Shown: in pieces, positions 45,940 to 57,569 of the stretch
Layout: each line of letters starts with the position of its first letter
Numbering within the stretch: position 1 is the stretch's first letter
From: Deroplatys truncata
Lineage: Eukaryota; Arthropoda; Insecta; Mantodea; Mantidae
Assembly (NCBI GenBank): GCA_030765065.1
Contig: CM060976.1
Location: forward strand, 58,140,539-58,204,538
Reading direction: 5' to 3'
DNA length: 64,000 bases
Notes under the pieces: generated by a model
Databases searched by the model: none
What the model saw: the letters and a program-made list of their open reading frames with translations, nothing else
What the model was told of the DNA's origin: nothing
Translations under genes and position numbers: made by a program

Positions 45940-46387
45940 CTGCAACTGTTTGTCAGCTATGTAATCTCATTGTATAATTTTACAAAGCCTCTACTGCTTA
46001 ATTTCTCTTTACCCGGCACCTCTACAAAAATGTTATACACCAGCGTGAGGCCGAAAGGTTTTGCAGCTAAAACATTAAATTTAGTTACCCCAGCATAAAC
46101 ATTGGGGAACGTAGCATCGGAGGCAAACAAGAGATGCCAGGAACTTTCTGCACAAAACTAAAGGAGGCGTGGGATATTTATAACATAACACATACATTCA
46201 CATGTAACTTGTGCCAAATTGACCCTTCCCGGAGAAATCTACTTTAGGCGACTGGGCTGTACTAAAGGAAGGCTGACATGTACGAGAACAGAAGTGAAAC
46301 GACTATGGTAGTGGTTCTCAAGCAGACGACAACAATAAGAAGAAAGGGCGCTGTTATTTTGAATCACGCAGTACGTCAGGCGATTGT

Positions 46388-46569
46388 CTGATAACTTTAT
46401 CCCAGCCAACCCTCTTGTTACTCCAGTCCATATTCAACCAGAATGATATGTTTTATTCGCTTATGCTATTCTACGTTCTATTCCTAATAAACTAGGTGGA
46501 GTAATTGCTTTAGTAATATCTATTGCAGTTTTATTCATTATACCTCTCATAAATACTAACTTACGACTG
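46388..46569 (+). pseudogene. cob: Nuclear copy of mitochondrial cytochrome b (NUMT)
   Basis: About 180 bp reading as the C-terminal membrane part of cytochrome b: DNFIPANPLVTPVHIQPE, then TGA in the place of a conserved Trp, [18 protein letters not shown] and [18 protein letters not shown]. Cytochrome b is the haem-carrying core of respiratory complex III. TGA for Trp is the invertebrate mitochondrial code, so the fragment cannot be a nuclear-coded protein. No other stop interrupts it, suggesting modest age. It ends near AATACTAACTTACGAC. Confidence 0.92.
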
Positions 46570-47310
46570 CGTCGACTGCGCAGGCGCCGGATCAGTTCCA
46601 GCTTTCTTCAACGTCCTGTCCACAAGGCTGATCAGTCTTTCTTCAACGGCGAGCTAGGTTACGAGGAAAACAACAGGACAACGTTTAGATAGAAGGCATT
46701 CTGGACGGTATTTCTGAATTCATTTTTGGCTTAACGTATTCAAAATTCTCTATAGTAATTTTTCACCTGGAAAAGATCGATCGTCTGAACTATAGACTTA
46801 TTGCTGTTAGTTTAGAAATATATCGGTAAATGTGAGAGCAGGAATCAATTCTGTAATTATCGTAATTTAATTTAAAGCGGTAAAGAATGTAAATAATGGT
46901 GAACGAATAAGGGTTTTGTAAATTGTAATTATCTATGTTATTGAAGCGTGAGTTTATTAAATGGAAGAAATTCAGCTTGTTAATTCATTTATGCAATATA
47001 TTTTCAAGTAGGAATCTGCCATTATTCCTAATTTAATTCACTTCCTCTTGGGTAAAAGAGCACGTTTCAAACTCTGGTTTATTATAAAGTTACCTTGATG
47101 CCTTTGCATTATTTCCAAAAGGTTACACACAAACATTGGAGGGAGATGCTCCACACTCACACGGACCACGCATTCCTACATACAACCACACACTCCGAAG
47201 AGATACACTAGACTCACGCTATTGGTCTGACCCACGCTATCAGACAAAGGGACTCGTCCCTCAACTTGCCTTCACCCCCCGACTAAGAGGTGGTGGGAAA
47301 AGTCGCGCTG

Positions 47311-47395
47311 GACAAGAATTTAAAGCCACAAACGAAATAATTGATTCAACAATGTCATTCTACACAGCAATAATGTGTCCGACGCGACAATGCAC
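47311..47395 (+). repeat. Inverted arm, right (85 bp)
   Basis: Partner of 45782-45866. The plus frame 47136-47411 runs through it and ends shortly after. The frame upstream (47140-47300) has Pro/Thr/His-rich sequence I do not recognise. Confidence 0.75.
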
Positions 47396-48106
47396 AAAAA
47401 TAAAACTTTAATATAGCGCTGTAGGATAATTTGTATCGAGAGAGGGGGAGAGAGAGAATTCGAATAATTTTAAAACAAAAAATAAATTCGGATAAAATAA
47501 TTATATAGCCAAATGAATTAGCAATAGAAAGGATACTGCAAGTAAAAAGAGCGTCAGTAAAGTTAATGCTGTATAGGAGTGGAATGGAAAGTAAAAACTG
47601 CTTATATAATCTGTAACAATATTATGTTTTTGTCGAATGTACATTGTAAAGACAAATATTTTATAATGCTAATATTATATTTAATGTACATTTATAAAGG
47701 ATTGCCTATCCCCATGTTAAATATATGCTAAAAATGCAGGAAAAATAGCAGTATGACGTCACACAGAAGTTGATTAGATTTCTTACCGCGCTAAACAAGT
47801 TAGTTTAAAAAGTTGATTTTGTAAAACAAAATTGTTGAGTTAATACAATCATTCCTTAAATTATGTGAAAAATAAGCTAATTGTAGTTCCTGGCATTCCC
47901 AAGCTTACACTGACTCAGAATTACTTCCTAGAGCATACATTTCTTGACAATTTGTTGTCTCGTTCCCTATACGATCGCTCTACAAGCTCAAGTTTATGCG
48001 CAACCTTTTGAATCACCCTGCAGATACAATTCTAGGCCAAACGAACCAAAAATTTATGCACTTTAGCTATAGAACTTGGTGAAAACTATAGATACCTTAC
48101 AACTAC

Positions 48107-49025
48107 AAAAATCTGATGTGTTACATTCACATGAGTTTCTCTACTCTTGTACAAACTATTTTTACAAACGCTTATTCTCCATCTACTTCATGTTTATCGA
48201 CAAAAACATTCTTATTCCTTATTTTCTTGTAGTTTCCAGGGAAATATGTTAGGCTTTAAGCGATGGTCAAATATTTTAACATCTGCTTGCTATGTAGAAC
48301 ATTCCATTATCTTTGTGAGTCCAGGACATAAAAAAACGAATAACGAATTTCCATTTGAGGAAAAGTATAAGTATTGGACAATTCAAACAAATAACAAGGA
48401 ATAGACAGAAAAATGCATACGACATAAATTGTGTGTTTTAACGAGATCTACATGATTTGTGTAGTAAGATTTTGTCTGACTTACGATTTAACAGTTATGT
48501 GAAAGTCATTCAGAATGAATAAGTCTTTTGGGAACATTCCCAGAGAATTCAAGTTACACATTTCATTTTCCATTAAAATATCTTAAACATAGGATATTTT
48601 AATCAAAATCATTAGAGCCATTTTTAAGAAAATCAAAATTTTCGAAAGGTCTTCCATGTAAAGGGTAGTTTAGGGTGTGGAATTTTCTTGAAAATATTCG
48701 TGTCGCACCCTTGGAAATTATAAATGTTATAAATTTATAATTATTTCAAAAAATTGTATTTATATATTAAAATAATAATTTAATCTATATTTAAATAAAA
48801 TCCTCCCTAAATTCAAATACCATGTTTGGTATTGATCCTATTTTTCGTTTTTGAGTTATTATCTTCACAGACAGACACACAGACAACCAGACAGACACAC
48901 GGGCGTGTTTCCAAAAATGTTTTATTTGTATTCAAAACATGTAGTTCCAGTGAAATCTCGTTATCGAATTTTTGGGTGGAATGCAATATTTCCCCTATTT
49001 ACTATACGTAGTAGAGAAAGTAAAA
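48107..49025 (-). mobile_element. HINE-like repeat, full, younger subfamily
   Basis: AATCTGATGTGTTACATTCA to TACGTAGTAGAGAAAGTAAA. A roughly 95-bp extremely AT-rich segment (about 48717-48812) is inserted next to the AGAGATGCGAC-equivalent block and is absent from other copies. Confidence 0.9.
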
Positions 49026-49989
49026 AGATACCAATACTCATATTTTCAACATCTTATGTATTAATTTGTACCGTTTTACCAATCTGAACACATAGTTTAG
49101 GTAGGAGTGACAATTGTAGGCTACCCACTACTCTGATAAGCCACTCCTATCCTTACCTGCAAACCTTCACATACAGAATGTATCCATGCAATATTGGAGA
49201 ATACAGCTGATACTACTAAGGTCTATGGATCCTAATAGTGGAATTGGAACACGGCAAAATGGATGCAGGTAGTGGAGAGTGTAATGGCGTAGAGTATTTT
49301 CTCGCAGAATGATCGCTATGGTCATTGTCATGAAACGTCGGAATGCAAATGCCATTACGGCTGACCGAATGTCTACTCCTAATGGAAATACATCCAGGCA
49401 ATTCTGGCATGTTTCAACAGGTTAATGCACCATGTCAGAGGGATCAACTGTTATGGAACTGTTTGAGAAACACGACAATACATTAATCATCTCCCTCTGA
49501 TCACTAGATTGTGGCATTTGCATCCAGGTGTCTGTGCTAGGGATTACCTAGAAAAAGCAATTCGTCACTCACTGTCAGTATTTGGCTACTGGATCAAAAC
49601 GATGACGTGTATAGAGGTACATTAAGACTATCAAAGATCACTAAAAGCTTAGCTAACAAATAATACTCCTATATCAGATAAATCATGCACACCCTCAATA
49701 CTATCCGCAAATTAAATTCCTACATGAAACCACCAGCTTATGGTCAACATCATCAATTTTTCTGCAACTATGACCGCTGTAGCCCATTTATCAGTTCCTT
49801 GTTGACTGACAGCACTTATTAATTGTTAAACAATGGAAGGAACTTTTTTTTAGTTCCATTTATTCTCCGCTTTTAACTGCATTGGTCCTATCGGCGGCAT
49901 TTGGAACTTATTGCCTATTGGCAATGGTGTTACCTCGTGTAACTTGTCGGGTTTCTTTGCACTTTGGTTTTTAATCATTAGATCATACA
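49026..49989. other. No gene supported
   Basis: The region 49130-49600 is less AT-rich and has a transposon-like feel, but I could not match it to a family with confidence. Opposing short frames there (49167-49410) are unassigned. Confidence 0.4.
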
Positions 49990-50055
49990 CACATTCCACT
50001 CCCCAGCCGGGAAACAACACGCAGCTGCTCTACCGACTGAGCTATGGGGCCAGCG
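49990..50055 (-). pseudogene. tRNA-like SINE head
   Basis: Minus strand reads GGCCCCATAGCTCAGTCGGT then AGAGCAGCTGCGTG, a clear tRNA 5-prime half with A box. The expected B box is missing, so it is not a functional tRNA. Confidence 0.5.
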
Positions 50056-50967
50056 GAGCGAACTTGTAGAGTTTAAAAGCATAATATTGGAATACTTCAG
50101 TAAATGTGATCTTTGTTGCATTAAATACTCTTTATTTACTCACGTTTAAACCTTTTTCACCTGAAGCAAGAGCTTAATCCAGTTTTCTAATTATTATAAC
50201 GTATTTATGGTTAGTGTACTCTATTTGGTGCTGTAGAATATATTTTTATTTATTTAATGATTAATTCATTCTAAAATGCACCCAGGAGAGCAACCGAAAT
50301 ATTAGTTTTACCGAAATACTCAATCCCATGTTCGAACCAGTTAACATAGGCTATAGTTTAAAATCCGGACCCATATTGCCACTTCGTAAGCCTGAACTAC
50401 TGGTAATTATACCCCTCAGCTATTTATTACATTGAATGTTTAATCCTTTGATGAATGAAAGCTTATTTAATTCAAAGGTTGCAAAAACGACACAGCGAAT
50501 GCAGAAAAATTACGTGATTATGTGAATACAAAAATTATGTATTTATATCCGATTAACGTAGATATTAAATAATTTAAAAAATTTAAAACAAAACAAACAA
50601 AACCAATAAACGAAGATATTGAAATACAATAATTTTAAATGCATTGCTTGTACTCTTGCTGTCTGGGCGTACAGATTTAACATGTCCAGAAATGTTGCAA
50701 AAGAAGGCATGATATTGAAATAAAATATTCAAAGCATTGTCTTTAGTTATAATCCAGGTTTATAATAGGGAACTATCGCTACAACTTCGAAACTAGGTTC
50801 GTATGTTATTGCCGTTTAGTACGACTTTAAACCTTAAAACAAATCCTTGAAGTTTTTAATCAAATTACTTGATATTTTACGTATACTGTATCAAATGTAC
50901 GAAGCTAATTCATTCCCAAGATATGTGAGTTTAATTTTTTTCTTTTTCAATATGGATGACAATAATA
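50056..50967. other. AT-rich stretch, no gene seen
   Basis: No domain, RNA or repeat recognised. Confidence 0.5.
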
Positions 50968-51717
50968 ATTTTTACTTACAATATTACGTACTTAAGTGGA
51001 GCAAGTAATATATTCATCCCAAAAATTCGATGTTCTGGTTTCCCGGAAATACATGTTTTGAGCTCCCCTAAATAAATAAAAAACATGTTATGAAAAGGTA
51101 CGTGTGTATGAATATTTGTGTGTGGCTGTACGCAGCATAAACCGTTGTCAGATAAATACCAAACTTTTTCTTTAGGCCCAAAAATGTGACATGATGATTT
51201 AAAAAATGTATCCCACCCCAAACTTCCCTTTACATGGAAGATTTTTTTTTTTCAAATTTTGGATATTTAAAAAATGTCTTCCACCCCAAAATTCCCTTTA
51301 CATGAAAGATTTTTTTTAAATTTCGGATTTGATCAAAAAGTCTCTAATGATTTTGAGTAAAATACAACATACTTTAATAAATTAAATGACAAAATATGTA
51401 GATATTAAATTTTCTGAAAATGTATGAAACCTTCCCATTTGAAAGATTTTTGTATAACTGGCAAAACATAAGAGGTAGAGGAAAATGTAGAACTCTTCAA
51501 ATGAATGAATTTATTCCAATTAACCTTTATTGTAGCGTCAGCTATTTCGAAGCTATCCGTTGTTAATGGTATAAATTTTTCATTAATCTGAATTTTCTTA
51601 AAAGCGCTGTAGCGATTCATCTTCACTCCTCGCGATGTGGTGTAATTTCTAGTCCAGAATATAGCGACCAGATTTTAAGCATGTGGTTATCGATTCTGTT
51701 TCGTCTATCCCCTTGTA

Positions 51718-52833
51718 CACCCGTGGACAAAAATGAGTCATTATAGATTCCATGTGACGATTGGAGAGCTTCGTGTATCTTCGTAACAGCTGTGTTCACA
51801 ACGCATATGCAGGAACTGTAGAATGGTCTCTGCCCTGTGAGCGCAATGGTCACCTTATAACGGTGTTTCTCGGTGGTGACGCTATAAGCTACTGAGAGCA
51901 GAGTCCGGCAAAGCATTTCGTTGGTCGAGAGGTTAAGAACGTACTGCTTGCGCTAATAAGCTCCACGGTTCAAACCTTGCATTGATTATTGTAATTTTAT
52001 ATTGTTAAATTAATGACTGGATGTGTAGAACATAATATTACATTACTATAGGTAAGTATAGCATTTTAAGTTTTAGGCATATTATACACACAAAAACAAA
52101 GTTGTACTAAAATACTCCTTTTAAATAACTAAAGTTATAAATGCAAAAAGCTATTATCTTCTAAAGCTAAAACACATAAAAATAAACAAAATTACTATTC
52201 GGTTTTTGAACCCTGAGAATCTATAACTGCCCTCATTTTCGGGTTATAGATGACATTAAATTCCTGTAGTTACATGGACGAGAAGCTACAACATCCCAGG
52301 ATTCTTAAATTTGTGCTCAGAATCCTGAACGAATTCAGCAATTCTATCATGATATCTTACTCTCACAGAGCGAATTAAAATATTCTCAAGTATTACTGTG
52401 TATTGCGCGCTGTTCAGTGTATCGTCAAGCTGACACAACACACCTAGACCGTCCTTTGATATCCAACAAAATACAGAAATGCGACCATAATGAAATTGTG
52501 AAGCCACATATGTTGCATCGTAATAAATATTCTATTACGAACTTTACCAAATGCCGTGTATGAAATGGAGTATATCTATAATAGTAGTCACTATGTGTTC
52601 ATTAAACATTATTAACAGAAGAAGAAAGTGTTTGCTGCATTCGAGAAGCGAACCTACGGTCTTAACCACAGAGTACCGTACGTTTTGCCACAGCGCTATA
52701 GAGAGACACATGGAAGGTAGCACTTTAATAATGTACAACTTGCTCCATTGCGTATGGTGTAAACAAGGCGCTGTGCCTGTAGCGCTTGGAAAAATGTGGT
52801 GTTCAGACATGACTCATTTTTTGTCCACGGGTG
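51718..52833 (-). mobile_element. Degenerate Tc1-like element
   Basis: 1,116 bp with near-perfect inverted ends CACCCGTGGACAAAAATGAG and, reversed, CACCCGTGGACAAAAAATGA, flanked by TA on both sides. It lies in an old HINE-like copy. A tRNA-like segment (about 51925-51990: GGTCGAGAGGTTAAGAACG and GGTTCAAACC) suggests a SINE inserted into it. Confidence 0.88.
52286..52507 (-). pseudogene. Tc1-like transposase remnant
   Basis: A 73-residue frame. SVFCWISKDGLGVLCQLDD and TLNSAQYTVILENILI match the part of Tc1-family transposases between the first and second catalytic Asp. The second Asp block appears as a degenerate VQDSEHKFK-like stretch. Neither the first nor the third catalytic region is recognisable in frame. 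Frames at 52544-52841 show no clear transposase match. Confidence 0.8.
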
Positions 52834-52998
52834 TACCTTGAGTGAAATATGTAATGAAGCTATTTTTGCAAACGTTCATCTCAATTAACACGAAGTAGAT
52901 AGAGAAATAAGAGTTCGTAAGATTAGTTTGTAGAACTTACGTAAAAATAAACGATAGCGTGTGCAGAAAGTAATGTTAATGTAACACATCAAATTTTG

Positions 52999-53714
52999 GG
53001 AAATAAGCGTGTCTTTTAATTGGTTATTGAGACCCAATCTGATATAAAACATGACTACTTTAGCCCTTCCATTCCGAATGTATACAATATAAACCAATGT
53101 CCAAATAAACGATTGCCATGGTCTTGTTTTCAAACACTTTGTGTACATAATCAATCAATTTGACACTTTATACATGTAATTAATCTGAAATTGTAACTTC
53201 TGTTTATTTAGAGAAGTTTATAGTTTTCATTTAGTTTGAAAAAATAATGGATTTTTGTCGTAAATAAGTTCCCAAAATCTTTGTTCTGGTACATTGGTCG
53301 TTGCAGTCAGTGCGCAACTAATCTGTTGTTTAAAAGCTATGCAGTGCTAATTTGTTTATAATCGTCCATAAATTCACACAAGAGCCACACGCCGTTGGAG
53401 TATTGCAGCGCTACCATCGGCAAAATCAATTTCCATAATTAACTCCTTGAAAGCGATTTATCATCCCTTTAGTGCAATTAGCAATAAATTTAAACAGGAA
53501 GATATCCTACTATATAAAAAAAAATTGGACATATTACGCTGCAGTAAATCTCGGGATATTATATATAATACACTCAATGATAACGCGGAATTTTCCTAAG
53601 ATATTTTCACCGAAAAAAGCGCTTACAACTAGCTTCATGCTTGAAGGAATTTACTGTTGCATTGGCGAATAGATGTAAACATATTATTCGTTAAACGCTT
53701 ATTCACTCATTTGT
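52999..53714. other. No gene seen
   Basis: AT-rich; frame 53472-53672 has no known domain. Confidence 0.5.
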
Positions 53715-53826
53715 CTCTACTAGGTACTTATATTAACTAGAGGAAGTATTGCATTCCACCGAAAAATTCGATGTCAAGATTCACATGTTTTCAGACACCC
53801 AGAGCACAAATAAAGCATTTCCATGA

Positions 53827-53830
<4 letters not shown>

Positions 53831-53873
<43 letters not shown>
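53831..53873. repeat. (GT)n microsatellite
   Basis: About 21 GT units at the HINE-like family microsatellite position, next to the LINE insertion point. Confidence 0.95.
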
Positions 53874-53874
<1 letters not shown>

Positions 53875-53875
53875 C

Positions 53876-54944
53876 GTATTTGAATAAATGAATGATTAAT
53901 TTCCTGCTTTGAACTTTACATACAAATTATACAATGTGTACAATACAATGGAGTTGCTTATTATTTCTCTTCCACCTATATTTAACATTCTGTTGTATAT
54001 ATAATGGGAAAGTATAGTATTATCTATTCTTTAGTTCTTTGCCTTGTCACCCTTTTTCCGTATTTTCTGCAATTTGCTTCACATTTCTTTTAACATTTTA
54101 GTCTTATTCTTCCTAAATATTTCCTACTTTCTTAATATATTCATTTGATCTTGTATTAAAAATCTTCCTAACTTCTAGCTCTACTGGTAAATGTTTCTAT
54201 TTCTCTAGTATTAGATTGTTTTTCCTTTATTCGCATCCTTGCGTTCCAGAATGTAATGCCAATTGTCATGTAATCCATTATATTTAGTATATCTCTCCCT
54301 TTTCTTCTCCCTGTTAGATTAATTAAATTCATTAATCCTGTCCTCGCTTATGCATACCTCATTCTAGCCTCTTTGTTGCATATTTCGATGTATCTTACTT
54401 TCCCCATTCCGTTTTAAAACATTTTTAATCTATTAATGAATTTTTTCCTGGAAACTACTTATAAATTCTTGCTTTTCAATATCGTCCACTGTTGTTCTAA
54501 ATTCTTTCCGGATACCCTTACTTTTGTTGTTTCTTTCTGCGCATGTTTCCCCCATTCCTATGTCTTCCAATGTTGCCTGTATTTGTGCATCCAATTTTCT
54601 TTTTCTCCATGTTCTCCTGTACAACCAAGAATTGCTTTAGCACGAGTATGTCATTTTCCTCTAGCTTTATTCTGAACCAGTATTTGATTGCCCTTTCTAC
54701 CATTTTGCCTTTTGTTCCCACCCTCCCTAGTTCTGCTTGTGCTACTCCATTCAGTGAACTTCTTGGTAATCCCAGGCTTGCAAAAACTCCTATGTATAGC
54801 ATTTACGCTTTCCCATACTTTTTCAGCCCCCATATTTCTGCTGTGTATAACACCCTTGCTTCCACCATCGTGCTATATATCCTTTCTAGTTACGTAACTT
54901 GCATTTCTGGTATATTGTTCACGCATTCCCTGTTTACCTGTGAC
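53876..54944 (-). pseudogene. LINE fragment (C-terminal region of ORF2)
   Basis: Minus strand, three broken frames. GAEKVWESVNAIHRSFCK, SSLNGVAQAELGRVGTKGKM and VERAIKYWFRI match the region after the reverse transcriptase in arthropod non-LTR elements; DIEKQEFISSFQEKI and, with stops, ARTGLMNLINLTGRRKGE follow. The endonuclease and catalytic YADD region are absent, as expected of 5-prime truncation. Plus-strand frames at 54436-54953 are shadows. Confidence 0.75.
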
Positions 54945-55848
54945 TGTATTTAAATTTAGTATCTTCCAGAGATGCGACACTAAGAGTTTTAATAAACTTT
55001 TTCCACTCCAAGCTACCCTCCTCATGCGTATTTTTCGAAATTTTTGGTTTTCTAAAAAAATGGCTCAAATGCTTTTGATTAAAGCACAATATGTTTAGGA
55101 TGTTTACATGATAAACAAAAAGCTTATCTTGAATTAATACAGACATCTGAATCCTGTCATTCTGAATGACTTTTGTATAACTGAAGAAAACGTAGGAGAT
55201 AACAAAATCTTACTACACAAAAAATGTAATTTTGCCAAAGCATACATCTATGAAAAAAATTTTTTTGTGACGTTAACAATTCCCAATATATTCCTTGTTT
55301 ATATCTTCATTACCTACACGTTTCGCAAAAATTTAAGTCACTATTCTTTCTTTATTTTTTTCTCGTGTTCATTCAAAGAGTATGGAATTTTAGAGTCATT
55401 ACATACAGACAATGTTCTTTAAAGGTCTGACTTTCACTTTGCCTACTGTGTTGTACTACGAAATGTGTAATTGTGTAATGAAAGTTTATCTGGAAGACAA
55501 GAAGTATATAGAATAATAAGCTTTTGTGACAATTGTTTTAGAAGAGTGAGTAGAGAAAGGCATGTGAGTTCACATAAGATTTTTAAATGTATTAAACTGT
55601 TTTCTGTCGTAGAAAATCAATACTTTATTTAGGTGTAATGACACTTCCAAATACTTTCAACATAATTCTTTCAAGTAAATTCAACATCAGGGGTTCTAAA
55701 TCCTCTATCACTACTTGGAGGAGAGCATATGCAGAGGTTGCCAAAAATGTTTCCACACTTCAAGAAAAGAAAAAACTACATTAACATAACAAAGCTGAAT
55801 TCACACAAACAGAAAATCATGAGCACTAATAATCTTAGACTTTTGCAA

Positions 55849-56310
55849 TTACAACAGTTTCCCAAAATACCCACCATCGACGTCGATACACTTCTGAGTA
55901 CGTTGAACCATTGATCGAGCAACGTTTGCGAAAGAATTCTCACCGATTGCAGCACATGCCGTTTCAATTTCTTCTCGAAGTGCTGTCAGTGTAGCTGGTT
56001 TTCCACGGTACATAACATCCTTAAAGAGGTAGAAGTCCAACGGAATAGATCCAGAGAACGCGATGGAATCTCAATTGGACATCATCTTTGCTGTTTTAAT
56101 AATACGACGTACGCTGGTTCTGCTAACCCCAGTCTCACGTGCACATTGCTTTGTAGATTTCTGCAGTGAATGCTCAAAACGTTTCAAAACCATAGCTGAG
56201 GACGCAGGGCTGGTTGCTGTACAACGTGTCCTAGATCTGCCCTTGTGAACATCGCATACGGTATCATGAGTCTCAAATTTGTCTGTAATATATGCAATTG
56301 TTACTCGCAC
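55849..56310 (-). pseudogene. Transposase with catalytic core deleted
   Basis: Minus strand. The N-terminal helix-turn-helix is seen in TDKFETHDTVCDVHKGRSRT and LQKSTKQCARETGVSRTSVR; the text then passes abruptly (near 56060) into PLDFYLFKDV and RSMVQRTQKCIDVDGGYF, the C terminus of this transposase type. About the central half of the protein, with at least two catalytic Asp, is missing, and the join is out of frame. Confidence 0.82.
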
Positions 56311-56330
56311 TGGCGATTCTGTTCTTTAAA

Positions 56331-56487
56331 GGTAAAGGTACCTATCACGGAGGGGCTCCTGGAACCATTGTGCTTCCAACGTGACTACTGGGAGGTAGGG
56401 ATGAGGGGAGATACCCGAAGAATGACCATGGTTCCTGCCCACAAGCCACCAAACACCAGGGTCCCCCGGAGAGACCTAACTGAGCGG
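56331..56487. repeat. SINE-like insertion with 7-bp duplication
   Basis: Flanked by GTTCTTT on both sides (56324-56330 and 56488-56494). It begins AAAGGTAAAGGTACC and is GC-richer than its host. It interrupts the transposon N-terminal coding region. I cannot assign its family; no clear A or B box. Confidence 0.6.
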
Positions 56488-56929
56488 TTCTTTTCTGTAC
56501 ACACGTCTCCATTGCTGTTGAACTTCAACAACATTATCAGTTTATCAATACAACTTCAAAATGGCTTTCCGCTGTACAGACGATAATCTTCGCTCTATTT
56601 TGTTTTAGCACCGTATTGCGACTCACATCTGTTTACAGAACATCATACGATAAGCTTGACTTCATTTGTGCATTGACGTGTCGCGTAGCAACAACACTAG
56701 CATAACGTATGAGAATCACATCTCTTTATAGAACATCGTACTACACATTACTGTTGTTTTTCGGTTTACCTTTGAAATATATTAAATAGATATCTCCTGT
56801 CAAAGTGTGTAAACATTTTTGGCACCCTCTGTATTATACAAATTCCGAACAGAATCAATTTGTATTTTCTAGAAAATTATTATGAATTTTCAATAAGTTA
56901 TTATGGCTGAGGTAGCACATTGAAAAATA

Positions 56930-57120
56930 TAATTTTATGTTACATTTCTGTAAATAAGTGTAAAATCCTCTTACTGAATTTTATATAATTAGGAAAACAC
57001 GAAAGTTAGAAGCAAGACAGCACAAAAAATATGTAGACACACAACTTGTGTTGTTAACCATTTTCATTGACGTTATTCTTTTACATTTTACACATTTTAA
57101 GAGCAAAGTGACTCTCTAAG
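56930..57120 (+). repeat. Possible HINE-like fragment
   Basis: Weak resemblance to the old-subfamily core (AAAATATGTAGACACACAAC, TTAACCATTTTCATTGACG). Confidence 0.4.
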
Positions 57121-57569
57121 TCTACTTCTATTCATTATTGTTCTAGATATAATTATTAAGAAAAGAAATATGAACTTGGATACAGTATGGGAGACAAAAA
57201 GTATAGAATGGTCTGTTATTCAGCCAATATTGCTCTCGTGGCTGACACAGAGAACAACCTGCAGACACGGATATCAATTTTATATTAAATTCAGAGTTTT
57301 AACATGAAGATCTCCAATTACAAAACAAAAGCATTAACTATCAGTAAAGCACCTCTGCATTGTAAATTATAAATTGAAAATAAAATTATAGAACAAGTTA
57401 TTCACTTCCACTAGCTTGTTAACGTTACAAGGAGGAAAGGATTAACATTACATGGAAAGAAATCCAATTCAAGAAATGAATTATAAAAATTTAAAGACGT
57501 AACAAATATCTGGCTGTATTAAGGGTTTGATGTAGAGAAATAAATAGATGAGGAAAGAAATAAAAGTTA

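Larger units (their letters stand above)
45489..48106. other. No intact gene; NUMT and inverted arms inside
   Basis: Apart from the inverted arms, the NUMT, a GT tract and a short GA-rich tract (47440-47457), no coding or repeat identity is seen. Confidence 0.5.
50968..52998 (+). mobile_element. HINE-like repeat, old subfamily, interrupted by a Tc1-like element
   Basis: Outer parts 50968-51717 and 52834-52998 form one copy, with TA shared at the break. The left end is TTTTTACTTACAATATTACG and the right end GCAGAAAGTAATGTTAATG, AACACATCAAATTTT. A roughly 68-bp piece of the left part is tandemly duplicated (51197-51264 and 51265-51330). Confidence 0.82.
53715..55583 (+). mobile_element. HINE-like repeat interrupted by a LINE fragment
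   Basis: Left part 53715-53875 (AGGAAGTATTGCATTCCACC, ACATGTTTTCAGAC, GT tract) and right part 54945-55583 (TTAGTATCTTCCAGAGATGC to GAGTAGAGAAAGGCATGTGA). The element is continuous if the insert is removed; only a short block after the GT tract is missing. Confidence 0.82.
55731..56833 (-). mobile_element. Internally deleted DDE transposon (Tc1/mariner type)
   Basis: About 1.1 kb with inverted ends CAGAGGTTGCCAAAAATGTT (left) and, reversed, CAGAGGGTGCCAAAAATGTT (right). The minus strand keeps the start and end of a transposase but has lost the catalytic middle. A short sequence bounded by GTTCTTT duplications is inserted near its N-terminal coding part. Confidence 0.82.

Noticed and set aside
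49130..49600. Tc1-like transposase
   Set aside because: Composition and word style hint at a transposon, but no catalytic block or terminal repeat could be recognised.
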